The notes: generated by a model not told the origin, from the letters alone. A DNA stretch of 63,231 bases from Flavobacteriaceae bacterium (GCA_021647885.1 JAKITV010000009.1:1-63231), one strand, 5' to 3'. Shown: positions 1 through 8,171, numbered from the stretch's first letter. A program made the numbers and translations.

Positions 1-640
1 AAGGTGCAACAGCAACAGATGATGTAGATGGTGACATTACAGCAAATATTGTAATAGGCGGAGATACCGTAAACACAAATGTAGCTGGCACTTATGTAGT
101 AACGTATAATGTAAGTGATGCCGCAGGGAATGCTGCAACAGAAGTTATAAGAACCGTTACAGTTAATCTAGATACAGTAGCTCCAGTAATTACTTTAACA
201 GGCGCTTCAACCATAAGCTTGAATGTAGGAGACACTTACACAGAGCAAGGTGCAACAGCAACAGATGATGTAGATGGTGACATTACAGCAAATATTGTAA
301 TAGGCGGAGATACCGTAAACACAAATGTAGCTGGCACTTATGTAGTAACGTATAATGTAAGTGATGCCGCAGGCAATTCAGCAACAGAAGTTACAAGAAC
401 CGTTACAGTCAATCCAGACACAGTAGCACCAGTGATAACTTTAATTGGAGCTTTAACAATTAACTTAAATGTTGGCGATATTTATACTGAGCAAGGTGCA
501 ACTGCAACAGATGATGTAGATGGAGATATTACTGCAAGTATTATAACTACAGGAACTGTAAATACATCAGTAGCTGGAACATATTTAGTGAATTATAATG
601 TTAGTGATGCAGCAGGTAATGCAGCAACTCAAGTAACAAG
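1..640 (+). repeat. Tandem 246-bp coding repeats (DUF5011 units)
   Basis: Units start at 1, 247 and 493, exactly 246 bp (82 codons) apart. Bases 1-127 and 247-373 are identical, whereas the third unit has diverged. The array continues off the left edge. The near-identity of adjacent units points to recent duplication or gene conversion. Confidence 0.9.
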
Positions 641-1784
641 GACTGTTAATGTAACTCAACCATCAACAGGTTGTTCAGGAGGGGTTTCATCTTTTCCTTA
701 TTCTGAAGGGTTTGAAAACACTTTAGGGGCTTGGACGCAATCTACAGCTGATGATATTAATTGGACAGTAGATGCAAATGGAACACCATCAAGTGGAACA
801 GGACCATCTAGTGCAATTCAAGGGACATACTATGTCTATGTTGAAGCATCAGGAAATGGAACAGGTTATCCAAATAAACAAGCGATATTAAATTCGCCAT
901 GTTTTAATTTAAGTACATTATCTGAAGCTACATTTAGCTTTAAATACCATCAATATGGTTCCTCTAATATGGGAACAATTAATTTAGAAATTAGTGACGA
1001 CGATGGAACAAGTTGGACCTCCATTTGGAATAGCTCAGGAAATCTTGGAAATTCATGGCAAACCGCAAATGTAAGCTTAACATCCTATGTTGGTGGAAGT
1101 GTACAGCTTAGATTTAATAGAATCACTGGAAGCACCTGGCAAGCTGATATTGCAATTGATGATGTAAGTTTAACTTCTGGCGGAGGTTCTGGTGGTAATT
1201 GTAATGTTGGAGATGTTAATTTAAGTATTACTCTTGATAATTACCCTCAAGAAACAGCATGGACACTTAAAGATGCGTCAGGTACAACAATTGACTCTGC
1301 TTCTTACTCTACCGCAAACCCTGATGGTTCTACTGTAACAAGAACATTTACAGGATTAGCGGATGGACAATATACTTTTACAATTACTGATTCTTATGGA
1401 GATGGTATTTGTTGTTCATACGGAAATGGATCTTACACCCTTACTGGATCAACAGGAACAATAGTTTCTGGAGGTAATTTTACTTCTTCTGAAAGCACAA
1501 ATTTTTGTATTCAATCTGCCACAGCTAAAGGAGATAATGTTGATACAATCAGTAAACTTTTCGAAGTAAAATTGTATCCAAACCCTGTTAAAGGAAGTAT
1601 CCTAAATATCTCAACAACTTATACTAATATAGTTTATGAAATATATAATACAGTAGGGCAGATGGTTGCTAAAGGAAAGGTAATAAACAACAAAATCAAT
1701 TTAGGAACATTAGATTCCGCAGTCTATCAAATTAGATTCACGACTGATGAAGGTACATTGACTAAACGTTTTATTAAACAATAA
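1..1784 (+). CDS. Secreted Ig-like repeat protein with MAM-like domain and type IX sorting signal (5' end outside window)
   Basis: The frame is open from base 3, so the ATG at 219 is internal and the protein continues beyond the left edge. In order it shows DUF5011-type Ig-like repeats (82 residues each; motif GATATDDVDGDIT, ending in YNVSDAAGN), then a MAM/jelly-roll-like domain (starts FPYSEGFENTLGAWTQ, ends IAIDDVSL), then a Cys-containing domain with DGYGDGICC-like motif (SYGDGICCSYGNGSY), and a C-terminal Por/T9SS sorting domain (LYPNPVKGS to the end, FIKQ). It is therefore exported across the outer membrane by type IX secretion and is probably surface-attached or released. Any catalytic domain would lie upstream and cannot be seen; many T9SS proteins of this architecture are metalloproteases, but that is inference. 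Confidence 0.85.
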   Translation, partial: GATATDDVDGDITANIVIGGDTVNTNVAGTYVVTYNVSDAAGNAATEVIRTVTVNLDTVAPVITLTGASTISLNVGDTYTEQGATATDDVDGDITANIVIGGDTVNTNVAGTYVVTYNVSDAAGNSATEVTRTVTVNPDTVAPVITLIGALTINLNVGDIYTEQGATATDDVDGDITASIITTGTVNTSVAGTYLVNYNVSDAAGNAATQVTRTVNVTQPSTGCSGGVSSFPYSEGFENTLGAWTQSTADDINWTVDANGTPSSGTGPSSAIQGTYYVYVEASGNGTGYPNKQAILNSPCFNLSTLSEATFSFKYHQYGSSNMGTINLEISDDDGTSWTSIWNSSGNLGNSWQTANVSLTSYVGGSVQLRFNRITGSTWQADIAIDDVSLTSGGGSGGNCNVGDVNLSITLDNYPQETAWTLKDASGTTIDSASYSTANPDGSTVTRTFTGLADGQYTFTITDSYGDGICCSYGNGSYTLTGSTGTIVSGGNFTSSESTNFCIQSATAKGDNVDTISKLFEVKLYPNPVKGSILNISTTYTNIVYEIYNTVGQMVAKGKVINNKINLGTLDSAVYQIRFTTDEGTLTKRFIKQ

Positions 1785-1806
1785 TATTCCTCACTTTATT
1801 TCAATT

Positions 1807-1840
1807 AAAAAAGTCCAGATTTTAAATCTGGACTTTTTTA
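1807..1840. terminator. Bidirectional terminator between convergent genes
   Basis: Inverted repeat AAGTCCAGATTT / AAATCTGGACTT (1811-1822, 1824-1835) with A-run on the left and T-run on the right. It lies between the plus-strand stop at 1784 and the minus-strand stop at 1842 and can serve both genes. Confidence 0.85.
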
Positions 1841-1841
1841 A

Positions 1842-2555
1842 TTATATATGAATAATTTCACTGTCTTGAAGTAATTCATCGCCTCGAAGTCTTAGGAAAA
1901 TTTGAGCAACTGCAATCGTATCTTTTTCACAATAGGTAATAATTCTATCTATATTATTTTCTTGGTAGTAAACATTATAGACCTCACTTCCATCGATATC
2001 ATCTTTTGGCGAAGGAATACCCAACACATTTGTTAATAATTTTAATGAAGTATAAGTTTTATAATCTCCAAATTTCCATAAATCTAAAGTATCGAGATGA
2101 GGTACTTCCCATGGTTTTTTCCCAAATAAGTTGAGTTTGTATGGCAGTTCAATATTATTTATAATCATTCGTCTGGCGATATACGGAAAGTCAAATTCCT
2201 TACCATTATGAGCGCATAATAAATGTTTTGCTTGGCTAAAATGTGAAATTAGGAGGTTTTTAAAATCTTTTAATATTTTGATTTCATCACCATAAAATGA
2301 TGTTGTTCTAAAAGTTCTTACATCTCCTTTAAACGTGAAATAGCCAACCGAAATACATACTATTTTACCAAACTCTGCCCAAATACCTGCACGTTCGTAA
2401 AACTCTTCGGCTGAAAAATCATCTTTACGTTGGTATTGCGATTTTTGTTCCCAAAGGTCTTGTTTAGTTTTATCCAAATCAGAAAAATATTGTACTTCAG
2501 GAACAGTTTCTATATCCAGAAATAAGATGTTTTCTAAATTGAGTTTGCTAATCAT
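1842..2555 (-). CDS. 3'-5' exonuclease, PolB-like DEDD family
   Basis: A 237-residue protein carrying the three DEDD exonuclease motifs: FLDIETVP (Asp14, Glu16), LCAHNGKEFDFPYIARR (about 112-128) and YCEKDTIAVAQ (Tyr-x3-Asp near 209-213). This matches the predicted 3'-5' exonuclease related to the PolB proofreading domain (PF10108), a stand-alone single-domain nuclease common in Bacteroidota. Likely cytoplasmic; its DNA or RNA substrate is not known. The family assignment is from motifs; no polymerase domain is present. It is separated by 43 bp from the upstream serine hydrolase gene and may be cotranscribed with it. Confidence 0.8.
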   Translation of the reverse strand: MISKLNLENILFLDIETVPEVQYFSDLDKTKQDLWEQKSQYQRKDDFSAEEFYERAGIWAEFGKIVCISVGYFTFKGDVRTFRTTSFYGDEIKILKDFKNLLISHFSQAKHLLCAHNGKEFDFPYIARRMIINNIELPYKLNLFGKKPWEVPHLDTLDLWKFGDYKTYTSLKLLTNVLGIPSPKDDIDGSEVYNVYYQENNIDRIITYCEKDTIAVAQIFLRLRGDELLQDSEIIHI

Positions 2556-2598
2556 ATTTATTTTCTTCGAAGGAGGAAATCTTTTGTTAATTAACGAT

Positions 2599-3756
2599 TT
2601 ATTTTTGCATCATTTTATAAGCTTCATTTATGTACGTATAAAAATTTGGCGAATGTGGCTCTATGTTCATATCTTTTGGCAATTCAACTCTATGTCCTAG
2701 ACGAACAATAATAACATCATCTTCAGGAATAACAATAACCAGTTGACCTAAATGACCTCTCATATAGAAAATCTTTTTGTTATTATGATTAGCTAACCAC
2801 CAACCATAACCATATTCTGGACTTGCCACAAAACGAGGTGTTGTAGATTTTGCAATAAAAGTTGAGTCTAATATTTGCTTGCCATTCCATTTACCATACT
2901 GCTTGTACAATTTTCCAAATCGCGCAAAATCTCGAGCATTACTGGCAACACAGCAATAAGCTTTTTCCAAACCATGTTCCTCACTATCTAATTGCCAAAA
3001 CGCTTCGTTCTCTGCTCCCATTGGCCTCCAAAAGTTATCACTTAAATAGTCAGATAATTTTACACCAGTAGCTTTTTCAATAACCATTCCTAAAAGTTGA
3101 GTACTTGCACTTAAGTATTTGTATTCGGTTCCTGGTTCATCGATAACTTTTAATCCAAGAATTAATTTTTCAAGATCATCATCAAAATAGGCTCTTGTCA
3201 TGACAGACAAAGGAGAGTAATATGCTTCGTCCCAATTTAAACCGGAAGCCATAGAAGACAAATCGCCAACAGTCATTTTTGCAGCTAATCCTTTACTAAA
3301 TTCAGGATAAAAATCACTTACAGGTTGATCTAAACTTTTAATTTTACCTTCCATAATGGCTTTTCCCAACAATGCAGAAACCATACTTTTTGCCATCGAA
3401 AACGAATTGCTTTTAGAGTCTTTATTAAAGCCGTCGTAGTAGTTTTCAAACCAAATACTGTCGTTTTTTATAATAAGGTAAGCAATAGTTCCTTTATCAT
3501 TATTTAGATTAGTAAGCGTTTCAGTTTCTTTTGCAGTGTTGTAATCTTTATGTAAATTCCAAGGCTGTGCAGTTCCTTTTTCTATAGTTCTGTTATCAAA
3601 CACTTTATAGTCTTCTAAATAAGCAGTTTTATGCCCTTTGGCGTAAATGGTTCTTACTGCCTTTAATAAATAATCATAATCAAAAACATAAAGTATAATA
3701 ATTAGTAATCCGAAGAGAATAACAATCCATTTGAGGAGTTTTTTTAGAAATTTCAT
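2599..3756 (-). CDS. Membrane-anchored serine hydrolase, beta-lactamase class C family
   Basis: A 385-residue protein with an N-terminal hydrophobic segment (about residues 8-26) and no cleavage site, so probably anchored with its catalytic domain in the periplasm. The SxxK nucleophile motif is SMAK (Ser120-Lys123), and the second motif is Tyr214-Leu-Ser216 in place of the class C YxN. The family (PF00144) includes esterases, D-aminopeptidases and penicillin-binding-like enzymes; nothing here shows which substrate is used. A true class C beta-lactamase is unlikely because the second motif and context differ. Confidence 0.8.
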   Translation of the reverse strand: MKFLKKLLKWIVILFGLLIIILYVFDYDYLLKAVRTIYAKGHKTAYLEDYKVFDNRTIEKGTAQPWNLHKDYNTAKETETLTNLNNDKGTIAYLIIKNDSIWFENYYDGFNKDSKSNSFSMAKSMVSALLGKAIMEGKIKSLDQPVSDFYPEFSKGLAAKMTVGDLSSMASGLNWDEAYYSPLSVMTRAYFDDDLEKLILGLKVIDEPGTEYKYLSASTQLLGMVIEKATGVKLSDYLSDNFWRPMGAENEAFWQLDSEEHGLEKAYCCVASNARDFARFGKLYKQYGKWNGKQILDSTFIAKSTTPRFVASPEYGYGWWLANHNNKKIFYMRGHLGQLVIVIPEDDVIIVRLGHRVELPKDMNIEPHSPNFYTYINEAYKMMQK

Positions 3757-3834
3757 TTTGTGTGAATTTTATAGAAATTAAATATAGTAATTATACTCGA
3801 CTATTAAGAATAAAATATTTGAGTTTCTAACATT

Positions 3835-3869
3835 AAGACCTCACAGGTTTTTAAAACCTGTGAGGTCTT
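3835..3869. repeat. Long perfect palindrome, family A copy 1
   Basis: AAGACCTCACAGGTTTT and its exact reverse complement are separated by one base. The central 33 bp recur unchanged at 30514-30546. It lies just after the alkyltransferase stop codon, so it can also act as a terminator, but its exact recurrence marks it as a dispersed repeat. Confidence 0.85.
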
Positions 3870-3876
3870 ATTTTAT

Positions 3877-4350
3877 TTAAAACAGAGATTGTTGTTTATA
3901 AGGACTTTCATGATCCAATAGCCATTGTTTTCTATGTAATCCTCCTGCATAACCTGTTAAGCTGCCATTACTGCCAATAACACGATGACATGGTACAATT
4001 ATCCAAAGTGGGTTTTTACCATTTGCATTCGCTACTGCTCGAATAGCTTTTACATCACCTAATTGTTTTGAAAGTTCAAGATAAGATATGGTTTTACCAA
4101 AAGGAATAGTTTGCAATTCGTTCCAAACTCTCTTTTGAAATTTTGTGCCTTCTGGGTTTAGTTTTAAGCTGAACTGTTCTCGTTCTCCTTGAAAATATGA
4201 GCGAAGTTGATAAATACAATCCTTAAGTTCTTCAGGAATTACATTGGAAACCTGCTCGTTAGAATTTAAAATTGAAATCGAAATAATTCCATTAGTATCG
4301 CCAACTATTTTAGCAATACCCAAAGGTGTTTCAATAGTACAAACGCTCAT
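3877..4350 (-). CDS. ogt: Methylated-DNA--protein-cysteine S-methyltransferase
   Basis: Transfers alkyl groups from O6-alkylguanine in DNA to its own cysteine, a suicide repair protein. The acceptor motif is IVPCHRV with Cys121, followed by the conserved SLTGYAGGLHRKQWLLDHE tail. The DNA-binding segment (FQKRVWNELQTIPFGKTISY) precedes it. At 157 residues it is the usual compact Ogt/MGMT form with a short N-terminal domain and no Ada regulatory domain. The ATG overlaps the stop of the upstream CNNM-like gene by one base (TAATG), which suggests translational coupling. A long palindrome follows the stop. Confidence 0.93.
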   Translation of the reverse strand: MSVCTIETPLGIAKIVGDTNGIISISILNSNEQVSNVIPEELKDCIYQLRSYFQGEREQFSLKLNPEGTKFQKRVWNELQTIPFGKTISYLELSKQLGDVKAIRAVANANGKNPLWIIVPCHRVIGSNGSLTGYAGGLHRKQWLLDHESPYKQQSLF

Positions 4351-5426
4351 TAATCTTCATTTTTTTTCCCTTCAATAATACCTAGGCGTTTTGCTCTTGT
4401 TTCCCAACTTTTTCTCGCCAATAGTTGTAAGTCTGCTACATTATCGCTTTCATCCATAATTTCCAATCCTAAAAGGGTTTCGATCACATCTTCTTGTGTT
4501 ACCAATCCACTTACCGATCCATATTCATCAACCACTAAAGCAATATGTTCTCGCTTTGCGATTAAGGTTTCAAACAATTCTGGAATTGGTATATTTCTTG
4601 TAGTAAACAGTAATTCACGTTGTATAGATTTTAATGGTTTCCCTCCATTTCCTTTTATAATAGCTTCCAGCAAATTGTCTTTTAAAAAATATCCGGAAAT
4701 TTCATCTGTATTGTTTCCATAAATAGGAATTCTAGAAAATTTCAAATTCGGATTTTCATCATAAAAGGCTTGAATTTTCATTTTTTCTGAAGCTGTTTTC
4801 ATAACTGTTCGCGGTGTCATAATATCCGTAACAAGAATTTCTTTAAAGTTGATAAGGTTTTTTATAATGGTGCTTTCAGATTCTTGAAAAACACCTTCTT
4901 CTTGCGCAATATCAGCCATAGCATGAAAATCTTCACGACTTAAGACACTTTCACCTTCTTTGTTTTTACCAAATAGATTTGTAAATAATTGCAAAACCCA
5001 AATAACACCTGTCCATGTAAAGAAAAATATTAAGGCATTTAAAGCAGTTGTGGAAATTCCTGCTAATTGTTTCCAATAGGTTGCACCTATGGTTTTTGGT
5101 ATTATTTCGGAAGCAACTAAAATCAATATCGTCATTACTGCTGAAACAATAAAAATAGAATTGTTACCATTGCCAAATACTTTTTCGGCCTGGGCACCAA
5201 CTAAAATTGCGCCAACTGTATGTGCAACAGTGTTTAGGGTTAGAATGGCAATAAGAGGCTTATCTATATCTTTTTTTAAAGCTTCAAGAGAAGTGGCAAA
5301 TGTTTTTCCTTCTTTCTTTTTTAGATTAATAAATGTAGGAGAAACACTTAATAACACAGCCTCTAATATGGAACATAAAAAAGAAAAAAATATAGATATT
5401 AATGCGTAAAATAATAGTAAGCTCAT
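4350..5426 (-). CDS. CNNM/CorC-like membrane protein (DUF21 plus CBS pair), short form
   Basis: A 358-residue protein with an N-terminal DUF21 transmembrane domain of about four hydrophobic segments (residues about 2-25, 58-78, 92-115, 130-150), then a pair of CBS domains (DIMTPRTVMKTA and VDEYGSVSGLVTQEDVIETLLG). Family members are linked to magnesium/cobalt efflux. The C-terminal CorC_HlyC domain of the usual 420-440-residue protein is missing; the sequence ends soon after the second CBS domain. Its start codon lies 24 bp from a relic of the hemB 3' end (5451-5483), implying that hemB was once the immediate upstream gene. Confidence 0.82.
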   Translation of the reverse strand: MSLLLFYALISIFFSFLCSILEAVLLSVSPTFINLKKKEGKTFATSLEALKKDIDKPLIAILTLNTVAHTVGAILVGAQAEKVFGNGNNSIFIVSAVMTILILVASEIIPKTIGATYWKQLAGISTTALNALIFFFTWTGVIWVLQLFTNLFGKNKEGESVLSREDFHAMADIAQEEGVFQESESTIIKNLINFKEILVTDIMTPRTVMKTASEKMKIQAFYDENPNLKFSRIPIYGNNTDEISGYFLKDNLLEAIIKGNGGKPLKSIQRELLFTTRNIPIPELFETLIAKREHIALVVDEYGSVSGLVTQEDVIETLLGLEIMDESDNVADLQLLARKSWETRAKRLGIIEGKKNED

Positions 5427-5447
5427 GAATGATTTTTTCTTGAGGCT

Positions 5448-5483
5448 AATTTACGAAATCAATTTTACAATATCTTTGCGGAA
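5448..5483 (-). repeat. Relic of hemB 3' end, left direct repeat (att-like)
   Basis: On the minus strand this encodes FRKDIVKLIS-stop, matching the true HemB C-terminus FAKDIIKLIS-stop at 7012-7044. At the DNA level 30 of 36 bases match the segment 7009-7044, and the last 18 bases before the divergent part are identical. Homology ends upstream at the Phe codon, where an in-frame stop follows. The repeat bounds the two-gene module on its CNNM side, as a site-specific or illegitimate insertion at a gene 3' end would leave it. Confidence 0.8.
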
Positions 5484-5510
5484 TAATTAAAGTCGCCCTC
5501 TTAAAGCTTA

Positions 5511-5699
5511 TTAAACGATTTCTTTTTGGATTTTTTCTAATAATTTTTCAGAGATTATTTCAGCAATTACATTTGATTCCGTATCAAATTTAATTACTTT
5601 TTCAGAAGAATCTTTTTTCTTTTCTTCCAACTCTCTCAAAAAAGACAATGTTAAAATATCGTTTTTCGATTTGTTATTATTTTTAAGGAATAAAGACAT
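5511..5699 (-). CDS. Small charged protein paired with the Ntn hydrolase
   Basis: A 62-residue protein that I do not recognise. It is rich in Lys and Glu, with a probable helix (ILTLSFLRELEEKKK) and a C-terminal helix (IAEIISEKLLEKIQKEIV), and has no signal peptide or membrane segment. Its start lies 6 bp after the stop of the proteasome-like gene, so the two are almost surely cotranscribed. It could be a partner, inhibitor, substrate or adaptor of the hydrolase; nothing in the sequence decides between these. It sits inside the hemB-repeat-bounded insert. Confidence 0.65.
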   Translation of the reverse strand: MSLFLKNNNKSKNDILTLSFLRELEEKKKDSSEKVIKFDTESNVIAEIISEKLLEKIQKEIV

Positions 5700-5705
5700 T
5701 TTTAT

Positions 5706-6992
5706 TTATTTTTTGTAGTAATTATTAATAAAATGAGGGTTATATTTTTCTTCAAAATAATGTTTTCTTTTTATCCAAATAAATCCATCTCCTTTCGAGA
5801 TTAAAGCTACATCAACTGGTCCACCAACAGATTCTTCGTCAGAACTAATTCTTCGTTTAAGATACGTCAAATATATTAAACTTTCTGCCATTTCCGAAAG
5901 ATCTTCTTTAGAAAGAATAGATACAGTATTTACAGTAGGGCGAATATGTTTTACTAATTTCACTTCTTCAACTTCTTGGATAAATTGATTGCAAATATCA
6001 TTAATATCGATTTTTTCAAGTTTTTTGGCCAATTTAGGTTGGCTTTCTTTGAGTAAATTAATTAAATGTTCATTATATCCATTTAAAAATTTGTTAAATG
6101 TTGAAAATAAAGTATCATTTATTTCAGGGCTGATTCCTGATATTAGTGTATCAATTACATCTCTTTGAGCAAATGGCATGATAGAGCCATCATTACCATC
6201 ATCAATTTCCTCAATACTATCCGTGTAAAATCTTATTTTATCGTCAAAAACATCTGAAATTTTTGTGCTAATGGCAACAGGGTAGATTTCAGTTTCTCCA
6301 TATCCAGCAAAAACCAAACCTGTCCAAGAGTTAAAAAAAGTTTTACTTTTTATATATTGGAAAACAAATTCCATAAAGATTTTTTTAATTTGTACTGTAT
6401 TGAAGTCTGGGAACTCTTCAGTAAAAATATCGTCAATATCTTTTTTAGTTAATTCATTAAACTTCTTTTTTGTAAGTTTTTTAAAGTCTTCAAGTTTATC
6501 TTCTTCTTTTGCCCTTAAAGTTTGGTAATTTAATATATCTAAAGCATTCCCTTTATAAATAGTAAGCCTCTCATCTTCACTTAATGGGATCAAGTCTATT
6601 TTATCTTCAATAGCTTTTTCAACTGATAGTTTAGTAAGGTTGTCAAAGGAATGATATAAAAAAGATTTAAAATAATGTGAATTGGTTTCAGGTGTGGTAA
6701 AGAATTTTTTTCTTTTTAAAAACGCAAAAAAATCTTCGGAATAGTTTTTTAGTTTAGGAAAAGACTTATCATTTAATTCATCCCTGTATATTTTAATTAT
6801 TATTTCCCAAGGCGTAGTTATAAAATTTGCGGAATTATATATAATGATAGAAACTGGATGAAACTTAGAAAGGGTAAAAATTTTATTAGCAGTATTATAA
6901 ATTTTTCTACCATTACTGCTAGAAACTGTTACTGCTGAATCTGCAGCAATAGCGATTGCATTTTTGTTAAGGATTCCAATTACTGCTGTCAT
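5706..6992 (-). CDS. Proteasome-beta-like Ntn hydrolase of unknown role
   Basis: A 428-residue protein whose first 40 residues look like a proteasome beta subunit or HslV. After removal of Met1 the N-terminus is Thr; Asp falls at position 17 (IAIAADSAVT) exactly as in those enzymes, and a Lys in ANKIFTL (position 36, counting Thr as 1) matches catalytic Lys33 with three extra residues. A later strand (HPVSIIIYNSANF) occupies the place of the usual GSAAD stretch. The C-terminus (VGGPVDVALISKGDGFIWIKRKHYF) is also conserved-looking. A helical, charged region of about 250 residues fills the middle, making the protein roughly twice HslV size. No ATPase partner is adjacent. The fold is inferred from motif spacing; the function is unknown. 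It starts 19 bp after the hemB stop. Confidence 0.65.
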   Translation of the reverse strand: MTAVIGILNKNAIAIAADSAVTVSSSNGRKIYNTANKIFTLSKFHPVSIIIYNSANFITTPWEIIIKIYRDELNDKSFPKLKNYSEDFFAFLKRKKFFTTPETNSHYFKSFLYHSFDNLTKLSVEKAIEDKIDLIPLSEDERLTIYKGNALDILNYQTLRAKEEDKLEDFKKLTKKKFNELTKKDIDDIFTEEFPDFNTVQIKKIFMEFVFQYIKSKTFFNSWTGLVFAGYGETEIYPVAISTKISDVFDDKIRFYTDSIEEIDDGNDGSIMPFAQRDVIDTLISGISPEINDTLFSTFNKFLNGYNEHLINLLKESQPKLAKKLEKIDINDICNQFIQEVEEVKLVKHIRPTVNTVSILSKEDLSEMAESLIYLTYLKRRISSDEESVGGPVDVALISKGDGFIWIKRKHYFEEKYNPHFINNYYKK

Positions 6993-7006
6993 AATTTTCT
7001 TTTATA

Positions 7007-7014
7007 CAAATTTA
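7007..7014 (-). promoter_or_regulatory. Candidate -7 box for the Ntn-hydrolase module
   Basis: The minus-strand sequence TAAATTTG fits the Bacteroidota TAnnTTTG -7 box and overlaps the hemB stop codon. It would start transcription about 8 bases before the module ATG. The equivalent position in the left repeat reads TAAATTAG, so only the copy next to the module has the box. No clear TTTG is seen 19-21 bp upstream. Confidence 0.35.
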
Positions 7015-7044
7015 CGAAATCAATTTGATAATATCCTTTGCGAA
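7009..7044 (-). repeat. hemB 3' end, right direct repeat (att-like)
   Basis: The last codons of the intact hemB gene (FAKDIIKLIS-stop), which are repeated imperfectly at 5448-5483. The pair encloses about 1.5 kb holding the Ntn hydrolase and the small protein. Confidence 0.8.
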
Positions 7045-8001
7045 GTAGGAAGCAATAATATCTGCTCCAGCTCTTTTAAAAGCGAGTGTACTTTCTAACA
7101 TTACTTGATCGTGATTTAACCAGCCTTTTTCTGCAGCAGCTTTAATCATAGCATATTCACCACTAACTTGATATACTGCAACTGGAACATCAAATTCGTT
7201 TTTCAGATCTCTAACAATGTCTAAATATGCCATTCCAGGTTTTACCATCACTATATCTGCACCTTCATCAATATCCATTTCAGTTTCACGAAGGGCTTCA
7301 TGGCGATTGGCAAAATCCATTTGATAGGTCTTTTTGTCTTTTGGAATATTAACCAAATCTACAGGAGCCGAATCTAAAGCATCACGAAACGGGCCATAAA
7401 AAGCAGAGGCATATTTTGCAGAATAACTCATAATGCCTGTGTCTGTAAACCCTTCATCTTCCAAAGCTTCGCGAATAGTTAGAATACGACCATCCATCAT
7501 ATCGCTTGGTGCTACAAAATTAGCTCCAGCTTGTGCGTGCGAGACACTCATTTCTGCTAAAAACGCAGTGGTTTCATCATTGATTATTTTTCCGTTTTTT
7601 ACAATGCCATCGTGCCCATAAGATGAGTAAGGATCTAGAGCAACATCTGTCATCACCAACATTTCCGGACACACATTTTTTACGGTTTTAATGGCACGTT
7701 GCATTAACCCATTTGGATTTAAGGCTTCTTTTCCAGCATTGTCTTTTAAGTTATCAGGAACTTTTACAAAAAGCAAAACCGATTTTAATCCAAGCGACCA
7801 AAGTGTTTTTACTTCTTTTTCAAGGAGATCTAAACTGAATCTGAAGTAGTTTGGCATTGACGCAATTTCTTCTTTCACATCTTTGCCTTCAACTATAAAA
7901 AGAGGTACTAAAAAATCGTTTGGCGTAATGGTGTTTTCTCGAACTAATGAACGAATAACTTCGTTAGTTCGTAATCTTCTATTTCTTCTTAAAGGGAACA
8001 T
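7012..8001 (-). CDS. hemB: Porphobilinogen synthase (delta-aminolevulinate dehydratase)
   Basis: Condenses two 5-aminolevulinate molecules to porphobilinogen in haem biosynthesis. The 329-residue protein starts FPLRRNRRLR and carries both active-site lysines, Lys196 (SYSAKYASAFYGPFRDA) and the Schiff-base Lys254 (MVKPGMAYLDI). The metal region at 119-132 reads DVALDPYSSYGHDG, without the cysteines of zinc enzymes, so it should be the magnesium/potassium-dependent type. It is separated from hemE by 613 bp of repeats and a transposase relic. Its 3' end is the site of the module insertion. Confidence 0.97.
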   Translation of the reverse strand: MFPLRRNRRLRTNEVIRSLVRENTITPNDFLVPLFIVEGKDVKEEIASMPNYFRFSLDLLEKEVKTLWSLGLKSVLLFVKVPDNLKDNAGKEALNPNGLMQRAIKTVKNVCPEMLVMTDVALDPYSSYGHDGIVKNGKIINDETTAFLAEMSVSHAQAGANFVAPSDMMDGRILTIREALEDEGFTDTGIMSYSAKYASAFYGPFRDALDSAPVDLVNIPKDKKTYQMDFANRHEALRETEMDIDEGADIVMVKPGMAYLDIVRDLKNEFDVPVAVYQVSGEYAMIKAAAEKGWLNHDQVMLESTLAFKRAGADIIASYFAKDIIKLIS

Positions 8002-8144
8002 AACTTTTTCTATTTAAAATTGTTCTTCGAGTATTTCGATTTATTGAAATGTATCGAAAGCTTCAGCAACTATTTTTGTATCTTTTCGATATAATTTTAC
8101 TTCGTAAAATCACTCAAAGTGATAGATTTTTTTTATATGTTTAT

Positions 8145-8171
8145 CCTGCAAGGTCTTTGTGGCCTTGTAGG
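8145..8171. repeat. Palindrome, family B degenerate copy
   Basis: CCTGCAAGG and CCTTGTAGG arms, one mismatch, about 9 bp apart. It lies on the far side of the transposase relic from the better copy at 8525-8551, giving the flanking arrangement typical of REP elements around their Y1 transposase. Confidence 0.55.

Noticed and set aside
1-640. CRISPR-like repeat array
   Set aside because: Repeats are 246 bp, in frame and encode Ig-like domains, without unique spacers.
5511-6992. Toxin-antitoxin interpretation of the Ntn hydrolase pair
   Set aside because: No toxin or antitoxin family motif is present; the proteasome-like catalytic pattern is the better-supported reading.
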